Of a DNA stretch of 5,929 nucleotides, positions 1 to 5,462 are shown one piece after another; position 1 is the stretch's first letter; each line of letters starts with the position of its first letter. Both the position numbers and the translations under genes were made by a program. Source of the DNA: JBBRLA01 sp038231615 (GTDB taxonomy: Bacteria > Myxococcota_A > Polyangia > Palsa-1104 > JAEUJZ01); NCBI GenBank assembly GCA_038231615.1, contig JBBRLA010000556.1:1-5929 (forward strand). The letters are read 5' to 3'. The notes under the pieces are model-generated. The model did not search any database and was not told the DNA's origin. It saw only the letters and a program-made list of their open reading frames with translations.

Positions 1-21
1 CTCCTTGGAGTTCGAGAATAA
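1..21 (+). CDS. possible 3' end of an upstream gene (last codons only)
   Basis: In frame 1 the first 18 bases read as six sense codons (LLGVRE), followed by TAA at 19-21. The last A of that stop is the first base of the ATG of the next gene (TAATG junction). Such one-base overlaps are typical of translationally coupled genes inside operons and would match the tight packing of the rest of this block. With only six codons visible the product cannot be identified, and the stop could be coincidental. If the cluster resembles other caa3 clusters, an alternative complex III subunit would be a plausible neighbour, but that is inference. Confidence 0.3.
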   Translation, partial: LLGVRE

Positions 22-332
22 TGATTGAGCAGAAACACGACTGGTCGGTCGAACACGAGCAGCCCTCCAACGTCAAGCTGGCCCTTGCGGGGCTGGCCAT
101 GGTGGTGGTGCTGGCGGTATGCGGCGGGGTGCTCTCGACGATCTTTTACCAGACGGTGGATGCGGAGATCTATCAGAAGGTCTTGTCGAGGCCCTCGCCA
201 GAGCTGGACGCACTGCGCGCCAAGGAGGAGCAGACCCTGTCCACCTACGGATGGGTGGACCAGAAAAAGGGGCAGGCGCGTATGCCCATCGACCAGGCCA
301 TGAAGCTGGTGGTGCAGGAGTCCCCGAAGTGA
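21..332 (+). CDS. single-pass membrane protein of unknown function, oxidase-operon associated
   Basis: This 103-residue protein has a hydrophilic N-terminus, one strong hydrophobic segment at about residues 19-42, and a soluble C-terminal part of about 60 residues. There is no signal peptidase site, so it is probably anchored by its N-terminal helix with the C-terminal part outside the cytoplasm. The C-terminal half contains a charged helix (about 61-73), then a YGWVD motif (76-80), a basic stretch, and a MPIDQAM stretch (88-94). I recall similar short proteins with a YGWVD...IPID..M signature beside alternative complex III and cytochrome oxidase genes, but I cannot name a family. A GGAG at 7-10 lies 10 bases before the ATG. 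The stop overlaps the GTG of the SCO gene (GTGA), so the two are coupled. A structural or assembly role in the respiratory complex is inferred from context only. Confidence 0.8.
   Translation: MIEQKHDWSVEHEQPSNVKLALAGLAMVVVLAVCGGVLSTIFYQTVDAEIYQKVLSRPSPELDALRAKEEQTLSTYGWVDQKKGQARMPIDQAMKLVVQESPK
316..320 (+). promoter_or_regulatory. ribosome binding site for the SCO gene
   Basis: AGGAG lies 8 bases before the GTG at 329, inside the end of the preceding gene. It supports GTG 329 as the real start of the SCO gene over the much earlier in-frame ATG at 119 or the later ATG at 398. Confidence 0.7.
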
Positions 333-1171
333 GCAGAGTTCCCCACCGACGGCCCGCCATCCGTGGGCTTGAACTCAGCCTGTGTGTCGCACTCTCCATG
401 AGCATGGCGAGCGCGGCGCGGGCGGACCAGCCGGTCCCCCGCGAATTGCAGGGCATCCAGATCGATGGGCGCCTGGGCGCGGATGTGCCGCTGGACGTGC
501 CCTTCGTCGACCAGAACGGCGCGCAGGTGAAGCTGCGCGACTACGTGAAGGCCGGACATCCGACGATCCTGACCCTGAATTATTATTCGTGCGCGACACT
601 CTGCTCGTTCATCCTGAATGCCTTTTTGTCCGGCATCCGGGGCGTCGACTTCACCATCGGGAAGGAGTTCCAGGTGGTGACGCTCTCCATCGACCCGAAG
701 GAGGGGCCGGCCCTGGCCGCGGCCAAGCGCAAGACCTATCTCACGGGGCTGGGCAAGCCGGTGGCCGATGGCGGCTGGGCCTTCCTGACGGGCCGGGAGG
801 CGGACATCAAGAAGGTCGCCGACGCGGTGGGTTTTCACTACCGCTACGACGCGCCGACCCAGCAGTTCGCCCATGCCGCGGGGATTTTCGTGCTGACCCC
901 GGAGGGGAAACTCTCGCGGATCTTGTACGGGATCGACTTCCCGGCGCGGGACCTGCGCCTGGCGCTGGTCGAGGCGTCTAAGGGAGGCATCAGCTCTCCG
1001 ATCGACCGAATCCTCCTGCTTTGCTACCACTATGATCCGGACGCCCGCCGCTATGGAATCACGCCGATGGCCATCATGCGCATCGGCGGTGTCCTGACGA
1101 TGGTGATCCTGGGTGCATTTCTTCTCGTAATGTGGCGCCGGGAGCGCCGAGTATCGGTGGTCCATGACTGA
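329..1171 (+). CDS. SCO1/SenC-family copper chaperone with C-terminal membrane anchor
   Basis: SCO proteins are periplasmic thioredoxin-fold copper chaperones that help build the CuA centre of cytochrome oxidase subunit II. From GTG 329 the protein has 280 residues. Residues 1-32 look like a signal peptide ending near ARA. The thioredoxin-like domain follows, with the copper-binding CATLC motif (Cys88, Cys92) and the distal His182 in a FAHAAGIF context, the three ligands expected of the family. SIDPKE at the next strand is also typical. Unlike the classical N-terminally anchored SCO1, it has a C-terminal extension containing CYHYDP (232-237) and a hydrophobic helix at about 250-270 followed by RRERR, so it is probably held to the membrane at its C-terminus. 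The start is supported by AGGAG and by the 4-bp GTGA overlap with the gene before. The end overlaps coxB by 8 bp. The family call is secure, the role in CuA assembly likely. Confidence 0.93.
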   Translation: MSRVPHRRPAIRGLELSLCVALSMSMASAARADQPVPRELQGIQIDGRLGADVPLDVPFVDQNGAQVKLRDYVKAGHPTILTLNYYSCATLCSFILNAFLSGIRGVDFTIGKEFQVVTLSIDPKEGPALAAAKRKTYLTGLGKPVADGGWAFLTGREADIKKVADAVGFHYRYDAPTQQFAHAAGIFVLTPEGKLSRILYGIDFPARDLRLALVEASKGGISSPIDRILLLCYHYDPDARRYGITPMAIMRIGGVLTMVILGAFLLVMWRRERRVSVVHD

Positions 1172-2111
1172 TCCCAACGGAACGATCTTCTTTCCTCCGC
1201 AGGCTTCGACGGTAGCTGCCGACGTGGACTGGCTCTACTACCTGATCTACTACGTCTGCTTGGCCGTCTTTATCGGCGTGGTCTTCGGCGGAGGGTACTT
1301 CGTCTGGAAGTACCGCAATCGGCCGGGTGCCGCGGAGGCCGTCCCCATCAGCCACAACACGACGCTGGAAGTGGCGTGGAGCGTGATCCCGCTCTTCATC
1401 CTGATCGTCTTTTTCGCCTATGGGTACAAGGGTTATCTGAACCTCTTCGTGTCGCCCAAGGATGCCATCGAAATCCACGTGATCGGCAAGAAGTGGTCGT
1501 GGAGCTTCGAGTACGCAAACGGCAAGACCGTGCCCAGCGAGCTGCGGGTGCCGGTACATAAGCCGATCAAGCTGATCATGAACTCGCAGGACGTGCTGCA
1601 CAGCTTCTTCGTCCCGGCCTTCCGCCTGAAGCAGGACGTGATTCCCAACCGCTACACCGTGATCACCTTCGAGGCCACCCGGACCGGGACGCAGACCATC
1701 TTCTGCACCGAGTACTGCGGGACCCAGCACTCGGACATGCTGGCCAAGGTCATCGTGATGGAGCCCGCCGAGTACAAGGCGTGGTTCGACAAGAGCGATG
1801 GGCCGGAGCCGGGGGTGCCGATGGCCGATCAGGGCAAGAAGCTCTTTTCCGCCTATGCCTGCGTCACTTGCCACTCGGCTGCGCCGGGCGGGGCCACCAT
1901 CGCCCCGGCCCTGTATCACAAGTTCGGCACGCAAGAGAAGCTCTCCGATGGGCAGCAGGTGCTGGTGGACGAGAATTACATTCGCGAGTCGATTTTGAAG
2001 CCGACCGCGAAGGTCGTGGCGGGATACCAGCCGGTGATGCCTCCCTTCGAGGGGGTGCTGAAGGACTGGCAGATTTCCGCGCTTATCGAATACATCAAGT
2101 CGCTGAAGTAA
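1164..2111 (+). CDS. coxB: cytochrome c oxidase subunit II, caa3 type (CuA domain plus heme c domain)
   Basis: The 315-residue subunit II takes electrons from the donor and passes them to heme a in subunit I. Two transmembrane helices are seen at about 23-50 and 68-90, then a periplasmic cupredoxin domain. An aromatic WSWSFEY patch (111-117) matches the electron-entry region. All CuA ligands are present: His146, then CTEYCGTQHSDM giving Cys181, Glu183, Cys185, His189 and Met192. A short linker leads to a C-terminal cytochrome c domain with CVTCH (Cys233, Cys236, His237) and a probable axial Met292 in PVMPPF. This fused heme c defines a caa3-type enzyme. The ATG overlaps the SCO gene by 8 bp, and only a weak GGTGG precedes it, so translation probably depends on coupling. 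coxA follows after 11 bp. No cleavable leader is obvious. Assignment is certain from motifs. Confidence 0.98.
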   Translation: MTDPNGTIFFPPQASTVAADVDWLYYLIYYVCLAVFIGVVFGGGYFVWKYRNRPGAAEAVPISHNTTLEVAWSVIPLFILIVFFAYGYKGYLNLFVSPKDAIEIHVIGKKWSWSFEYANGKTVPSELRVPVHKPIKLIMNSQDVLHSFFVPAFRLKQDVIPNRYTVITFEATRTGTQTIFCTEYCGTQHSDMLAKVIVMEPAEYKAWFDKSDGPEPGVPMADQGKKLFSAYACVTCHSAAPGGATIAPALYHKFGTQEKLSDGQQVLVDENYIRESILKPTAKVVAGYQPVMPPFEGVLKDWQISALIEYIKSLK

Positions 2112-2113
2112 CC

Positions 2114-2117
2114 GAGG
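2114..2117 (+). promoter_or_regulatory. ribosome binding site for coxA
   Basis: GAGG lies 5 bases before the ATG at 2123, in the short gap after the coxB stop. It supports this ATG over the far-upstream in-frame ATG at 1781, which lies inside coxB and would add 114 residues unlike any subunit I. Confidence 0.65.
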
Positions 2118-2122
2118 TCGCC

Positions 2123-3757
2123 ATGACTCAGTACAACCCATCATCAGCCCTGACCGGCGAGCCCAAGAAATGGGACGAGGGCGAGCCCACGGTGCCCTTC
2201 TTCTCGGAGCCGCGCACCTTCAGATCCTGGGCCTTCACCATGGATCACAAGCGCATCGGGATCATGTATCTGGTGGCGATCCTGACCTCCTTCCTCATGG
2301 GAGGCATCTTCGCGCTGCTGGTGCGTCTGTCGCTGCTCGCGCCCAAGAACCACATCGTTTCGGCCGAGACCTACAACCGCCTGTTCACCTTGCACGGGGC
2401 GGTGATGGTCTTTTTGGTCATCATCCCGTCGATCCCGGCGTCGCTTGGGAACATCATTCTGCCTCTGCAGCTCGGCGCCAAGGACGTGGCCTTCCCGCGG
2501 CTGAACCTGTGCAGCTTCTACATCTGGGTGGTCGGGGCGTGCTTCGCCCTCTTTTCGATGCTCACCAAGGCGGTGGACACCGGGTGGACGTTCTACACAC
2601 CCTACTCGACGATGAGCGACAACAGCGTCATCTCGATGACCCTGGCGGTGTTCATCCTGGGGTTCTCGTCGATCTTCACCGGGCTGAATTTCATCGTCAC
2701 CATCCACCGCCTGCGGGCGCCGGGGATGACCTTTTATCGGCTGCCCCTGTTCATCTGGGCGCTCTACGCCACCAGCGTGATCCAAGTGCTGGCGACGCCG
2801 GTGCTGGCGATCACCCTGCTTCTGCTCATCGCCGAGCGGGTCCTGGGGATCGGCATCTTCGACCCGGCGATGGGCGGCGATCCGATCCTGTTCCAGCACT
2901 TCTTCTGGTTCTACAGCCACCCGGCGGTCTACATCATGATCGTCCCCGGGTTCGGCGTGGCCAGCGAGTTGATCGCGACCTTCTCGCGCAAGCCCATCTT
3001 CGGCTACCGGGCGGTGGCGCTCTCTTCCATCGGCATCGCGATCATCGGCTTCCTGGTCTGGGGGCACCACATGTTCACCAGCGGCCAGTCGCCGCTGTCG
3101 GCAATGATCTTCTCGTTCCTGACCTTCCTGGTGGCCGTCCCGACCGCCATCAAGGTGCTGAACTGGACCGCGACCATGTACAAGGGCCAGATCCACCTGG
3201 ACACCCCGATGGTTTACGCCCTGGCCTTCCTCTTCCTCTTCACCATCGGCGGCCTCACGGGGATCTTCCTGGGGGCTCTATCGGTGGACGTGCATCTGCA
3301 CGGGACCTACTTCGTGGTGGCGCACTTCCACTACGTGATGATGGGCGGGACGGTCTTTGCCTTCTTCGGCGGCCTGCACTACTGGTGGCCAAAGTTCACC
3401 GGCAAGATGTACAACGAGACGCTGGCCAAGATCGGCTGCATCACCACCTTCATCGGTTTCAACGCGACCTTCTTCATCCAGTTCTTCCTGGGGACGCAGG
3501 GGATGCCCCGGCGCTACTATAACTATCTGGACCAGTACCAGCCGATGCACGCCTTCTCTACCTTCGGATCGTGGATATTGGGCGTCGGGTTCATGATCAC
3601 CGCCTACGTGCTTCTGAGTTCGCTGAAGTCGGGCAAGAAGGCCCCGGCCAACCCGTGGCACGGCACGACGCTGGAGTGGATGACGTCCTCTCCGCCTCCC
3701 ACCGAAAACTTCACCTATGAGCCGGTTGTCACCGGCGGGCCGTACGACCGAAAATGA
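2123..3757 (+). CDS. coxA: cytochrome c oxidase subunit I, A2-type heme-copper oxidase
   Basis: This 544-residue, about 12-helix catalytic subunit reduces O2 to water at heme a3/CuB and pumps protons. The N-terminus has the usual FTMDHKRIGIMYL start of helix I. Low-spin heme a ligands are His91 and His403, the heme a3 ligand is His401 (AHFHY), and CuB ligands are His266, His315 and His316. Tyr270 is placed to be the His-Tyr crosslink. The K channel is present (Thr341, Lys344 in PTAIK), as is the D-channel entrance (Asn110, Asp121, Asn128 in GAKDVAFPRLN). The glutamate of the usual GHPEVY is Ala268, and the preceding Tyr264-Ser265 form the YS motif of A2-type oxidases such as Rhodothermus marinus caa3. 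His393 is followed by Gly394 where I expect the Mg/Mn ligand Asp. MPRRY and a C-terminal TTLEW...SPPP tail are typical. The stop overlaps coxC by 4 bp (ATGA). Confidence 0.98.
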   Translation: MTQYNPSSALTGEPKKWDEGEPTVPFFSEPRTFRSWAFTMDHKRIGIMYLVAILTSFLMGGIFALLVRLSLLAPKNHIVSAETYNRLFTLHGAVMVFLVIIPSIPASLGNIILPLQLGAKDVAFPRLNLCSFYIWVVGACFALFSMLTKAVDTGWTFYTPYSTMSDNSVISMTLAVFILGFSSIFTGLNFIVTIHRLRAPGMTFYRLPLFIWALYATSVIQVLATPVLAITLLLLIAERVLGIGIFDPAMGGDPILFQHFFWFYSHPAVYIMIVPGFGVASELIATFSRKPIFGYRAVALSSIGIAIIGFLVWGHHMFTSGQSPLSAMIFSFLTFLVAVPTAIKVLNWTATMYKGQIHLDTPMVYALAFLFLFTIGGLTGIFLGALSVDVHLHGTYFVVAHFHYVMMGGTVFAFFGGLHYWWPKFTGKMYNETLAKIGCITTFIGFNATFFIQFFLGTQGMPRRYYNYLDQYQPMHAFSTFGSWILGVGFMITAYVLLSSLKSGKKAPANPWHGTTLEWMTSSPPPTENFTYEPVVTGGPYDRK

Positions 3758-4428
3758 GCACCATAGCCATCGCCACAGCCGCGGGCGCGCACCCGCATGA
3801 GTACCACCAGCCGCACCACTTCCCGACCGCGCGGGACGAAGCCGAGGCCAGCAAGCTCGGAATGTGGCTCTTCCTGGTCACCGAAGTTTTGCTCTTCGGC
3901 GGCCTCTTCTGCGCCTATGCGATCTTTCGCACCACCCACGCCGAGATGTTTAAGGGGGCCCATGAGCACCTGAACGTATGGATGGGTGGGTTGAATACCA
4001 TGGTGCTCATCTTCTCGTCTCTGACGATGGCCCTGGGGGTGCGGGCCGCGCAGACCAACGAGAAAAAGAAAACCGTGGTGTTCCTGATCATCACCTTGCT
4101 CTGCGCCGCCACGTTCCTAGTGGTGAAGTACTTCGAGTACAGCGCCAAGTTCGAGCATGGCCTGCTGCCCGGGAAGTACTATCACTACGACGGGTACATC
4201 CCTGGCACCGCGCCGCACATCTTCTTCGGGATCTACTTCCTGATGACCGGCCTGCACGGGCTTCACGTGATCATCGGGATGATCGCCATCACCTGGATCG
4301 CCGTGCGAGCAGGGCGAGGCGACTTCAGCTCCAAGTACTTCTTCCCGGTGGAACTGGTGGGGTTGTACTGGCACCTGGTCGACTTGATCTGGATCTACCT
4401 CTTTCCGCTCCTCTACTTGGTGGGTTGA
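3754..4428 (+). CDS. coxC: cytochrome c oxidase subunit III
   Basis: The 224-residue protein is the short, five-helix form of subunit III, which binds subunit I, holds lipid and stabilises proton uptake. Hydrophobic segments lie at about 37-58, 76-95, 107-127, 155-184 and 196-222. KLGMWLFLVTE at the first helix, the FEY glutamate (Glu128) in the third, GLHGLHVIIG in the fourth and YWHLVDLIWIYLFPLLY in the last are family hallmarks. The N-terminal tail is histidine-rich (AHPHEYHQPHH, 12-22). The ATG overlaps the coxA stop as ATGA and has no clear Shine-Dalgarno sequence, so coupling to coxA is likely. The next gene starts 1 bp after its stop. The length fits bacterial subunit III proteins lacking the first two helices, which in some oxidases are carried on subunit I. 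Here CoxA is not visibly extended. Confidence 0.97.
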   Translation: MSTIAIATAAGAHPHEYHQPHHFPTARDEAEASKLGMWLFLVTEVLLFGGLFCAYAIFRTTHAEMFKGAHEHLNVWMGGLNTMVLIFSSLTMALGVRAAQTNEKKKTVVFLIITLLCAATFLVVKYFEYSAKFEHGLLPGKYYHYDGYIPGTAPHIFFGIYFLMTGLHGLHVIIGMIAITWIAVRAGRGDFSSKYFFPVELVGLYWHLVDLIWIYLFPLLYLVG

Positions 4429-4429
4429 C

Positions 4430-4846
4430 ATGAGCGCCGAGACGCACGCACACGACGAAGACGAACCCCACGTTCTACCGCTGAAGCTGTATGTCGGGAT
4501 CTGGGTGGGGCTGATGATCCTGACCGCCATCACCGTGGCGGTGTCACGTTTCGACTTCGGGTTGTGGAACACGGTGATCGCGCTCCTGGTGGCCACGATC
4601 AAGGGGACGCTGGTGGCGATGTTCTTCATGCACCTGCGCTACGACAACAAGTTCAATGTGATCGTCTTCTTGTCGGGGCTGCTCTTCCTCTCCATCTTCA
4701 TCATCCCGACGCTGCTCGACGTGACCACGCGCGGCGCCATCGACCCGTTGCGCGACACTGGCCCGGCGCCCACCGGGTTCGTCACCCGTCCTTCCCCGCC
4801 TCCTGGTGCCGGCCACGGTCACGAAGCCAAGGCACACGGCGAATAG
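4430..4846 (+). CDS. ctaF: cytochrome c oxidase subunit IV, prokaryotic small subunit
   Basis: This 138-residue protein belongs to the prokaryotic subunit IV group (CtaF/CoxD, COX4_pro), a small membrane subunit at the end of caa3 and related operons. It has an acidic, histidine-containing N-terminus, three hydrophobic helices at about 19-39, 45-67 and 75-97, and the characteristic Lys58 followed by FFMHLRY at 65-71. The tail from about 100 to the end is hydrophilic, rich in proline, glycine and histidine (GHGHEAKAHGE), and longer than the usual ~100-residue subunit IV. It starts 1 bp after the coxC stop with no strong ribosome site, so it is probably coupled. It is the last gene of the oxidase block in this window: no heme A synthase, heme O synthase or CtaG gene follows it, so those must lie elsewhere. 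The symbol follows Bacillus caa3 usage (ctaCDEF); coxD is an equivalent name. Confidence 0.92.
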   Translation: MSAETHAHDEDEPHVLPLKLYVGIWVGLMILTAITVAVSRFDFGLWNTVIALLVATIKGTLVAMFFMHLRYDNKFNVIVFLSGLLFLSIFIIPTLLDVTTRGAIDPLRDTGPAPTGFVTRPSPPPGAGHGHEAKAHGE

Positions 4847-4871
4847 TCGCGCCCGCCCAACAGCGTTCTGA

Positions 4872-4949
4872 CTGGCCTCTATTGTCGCCGGCCAGCTTTT
4901 CCTGGTTGTCGAAAAGCTGAAGCCTGTCCCAGCCGAGTTGTCGCGGCTG
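4872..4949. repeat. three successive inverted repeats with TTGTCG in the loop regions
   Basis: Three imperfectly spaced hairpin-forming repeats follow the oxidase operon. The first has arms CTGGCC 4872-4877 and GGCCAG 4890-4895. The second has arms CAGCTTTTC 4893-4901 and GAAAAGCTG 4911-4919. The third has arms CAGCCG 4930-4935 and CGGCTG 4944-4949. Each loop region holds TTGTCG (4882-4887, 4906-4911 where the final G is the first stem base, 4938-4943). The first and second share bases 4893-4895 and so cannot both fully form. No T-run follows any of them on either strand, so they are not classical intrinsic terminators. They may help end the oxidase transcript, stabilise its 3' end or bind a protein. 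Confidence 0.55.
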
Positions 4950-4975
4950 TCAAGCCAGATAAAACTGTGGCGAGA

Positions 4976-4992
4976 GGGCCTCGGCGAGGCCC
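4976..4992 (-). terminator. GC-rich hairpin, possible terminator of the convergent genes
   Basis: GGGCCTC 4976-4982 and GAGGCCC 4986-4992 form a perfect 7-bp stem with a 3-base loop. It lies 43 bases past the end of the - strand gene and 129 bases past the + strand oxidase genes. Reading the - strand, TTTTAT appears at 4964-4959, about 11 bases beyond the stem, so it is only loosely like an intrinsic terminator. On the + strand there is no T-run. Convergent genes on both sides make a terminator here expected. Confidence 0.4.
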
Positions 4993-5035
4993 CTTGGGTA
5001 CTGCGGTGAGGGAATCTCTGTGGGAAGGGGGCGGA

Positions 5036-5365
5036 TCAGCTCTCGGTGTACATCCGGATCTGCTCGCGTACGACCTCCTCGTTGATGCCCGTGCGAAGGT
5101 ATTCCTTCAGACAGTCAGCAAGGGTGATCATCATGTCCGAGACCCCCCGGTCCTCGACGAGCTTGTTGAGCAGGGCGCGTGCGTCCCGACTTTCATCATG
5201 ACGAAGGTATTCACGCACTTTTTCGAGAGTCAGATCACCCTGGAAATCGAGCATCAGATTGTCGATCAGGTAGTTGATGAGGGCGTTCACGGGGTCCTCC
5301 GCATGGCGGTCGGCTGCATAACAGGTCACTAGGTCATATCTCAGATCGAGCGGTTCGGGCAACAT
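5036..5365 (-). CDS. small acidic protein of unknown function, convergent to the oxidase operon
   Basis: From ATG 5365 this encodes 109 residues, acidic, soluble and predicted mostly helical, with no signal peptide or membrane segment. I do not recognise a family. Residues 46-70 and 82-106 look like two related helical units, each with an EYLR at the same place (52-55 and 88-91). The two EYLR stretches are encoded by the same 11 bases (5202-5212 and 5094-5104 on the + strand). Cys15 and Cys85 are the only cysteines. The start is chosen because AGAGGGC (5373-5367) lies just before it. The open frame runs on to 5581, but that extension is arginine-rich, lacks a good ribosome site and would overlap the divergent gene at 5463. 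Third-position G/C preference is present but weaker than in the oxidase genes. It may be a small regulator or adaptor, but nothing in the sequence proves that. Confidence 0.65.
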   Translation of the reverse strand: MLPEPLDLRYDLVTCYAADRHAEDPVNALINYLIDNLMLDFQGDLTLEKVREYLRHDESRDARALLNKLVEDRGVSDMMITLADCLKEYLRTGINEEVVREQIRMYTES

Positions 5366-5366
5366 T

Positions 5367-5373
5367 GCCCTCT
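5367..5373 (-). promoter_or_regulatory. ribosome binding site for the 109-residue gene
   Basis: On the - strand AGAGGGC ends one base before the ATG that begins at 5365, giving a short spacing of 3-4 bases from GAGG. It decides the start of this gene. Its first three bases (5373-5371) belong to the palindrome at 5371-5389, so folding or protein binding at the palindrome could block it. Confidence 0.5.
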
Positions 5374-5389
5374 GGAAATCTTTTCCAGA
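5371..5389. promoter_or_regulatory. perfect 8-bp inverted repeat, operator or hairpin candidate
   Basis: TCTGGAAA (5371-5378) and TTTCCAGA (5382-5389) are exact inverted copies separated by TCT. The site starts 5 bases before the - strand gene's ATG and overlaps its ribosome site. It could be a repressor operator or an RNA hairpin that limits translation. No clear -35/-10 pair could be placed around it. Confidence 0.45.
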
Positions 5390-5426
5390 CCCGCAAAACC
5401 CTGTTTTTGACCTACAACTGTCGCGA

Positions 5427-5440
5427 AGCGCCCAGGCGCT
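5427..5440. promoter_or_regulatory. perfect 14-bp palindrome upstream of the divergent membrane gene
   Basis: AGCGCC (5427-5432) and GGCGCT (5435-5440) are inverted copies separated by CA. The site lies 4 bases before the ribosome site of the + strand gene and just before TATAGA (5442-5447). TTGACC at 5407-5412 is promoter-like, but its distance to TATAGA is 29 bases, too long for a standard sigma-70 promoter. An operator role is possible; in GC-rich DNA a 6-bp-arm palindrome may also arise by chance. Confidence 0.35.
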
Positions 5441-5444
5441 GTAT

Positions 5445-5453
5445 AGAGAAGGA
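5445..5453 (+). promoter_or_regulatory. ribosome binding site for the divergent membrane gene
   Basis: AGAGAAGGA at 5445-5453 precedes two in-frame TTG codons at 5457 and 5463. Spacing is 3 bases to the first and 9 to the second, so the second is the better start. No ATG or GTG is available nearby; the first in-frame ATG comes about 40 codons later, after the first hydrophobic helix. Confidence 0.55.
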
Positions 5454-5462
5454 CCATTGATC

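Noticed and set aside
119..328. Upstream extension of the SCO gene to an ATG at 119
   Set aside because: It overlaps the 103-residue gene in another frame and would place 70 unrelated residues before a clear signal peptide; GTG 329 with AGGAG fits better.
1781..2122. Upstream extension of coxA to an in-frame ATG at 1781
   Set aside because: It lies entirely inside coxB in another frame, adds 114 residues unlike subunit I, and the ATG at 2123 has a good ribosome site and a typical subunit I N-terminus.
1074..2144. Long - strand open frame opposite coxB
   Set aside because: It is a shadow of a GC-rich coding region; its His/Arg/Asp-rich translation matches no family, whereas coxB on the + strand has complete CuA and heme c motifs.
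2144..3196. Long - strand open frame opposite coxA
   Set aside because: The translation is low-complexity (Arg, Asp, Gln, His) and typical of the antisense of a GC-rich membrane-protein gene.
2170..3522. Long + strand open frame inside coxA in another frame
   Set aside because: Its translation is rich in Gly, Arg, His and Pro with no domains; coxA in its own frame is certain.
4938..4965. Promoter-like TTGTCG ... TAAAAC on the + strand in the convergent gap
   Set aside because: Only 4 of 6 matches in each box, and it would point into the antisense strand of the 109-residue gene; the TTGTCG is better explained as part of the hairpin loops.
5407..5447. TTGACC and TATAGA as a sigma-70 promoter for the membrane gene
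   Set aside because: The spacer is 29 bases, and a start site after TATAGA would fall at the ribosome site, leaving it outside the transcript.
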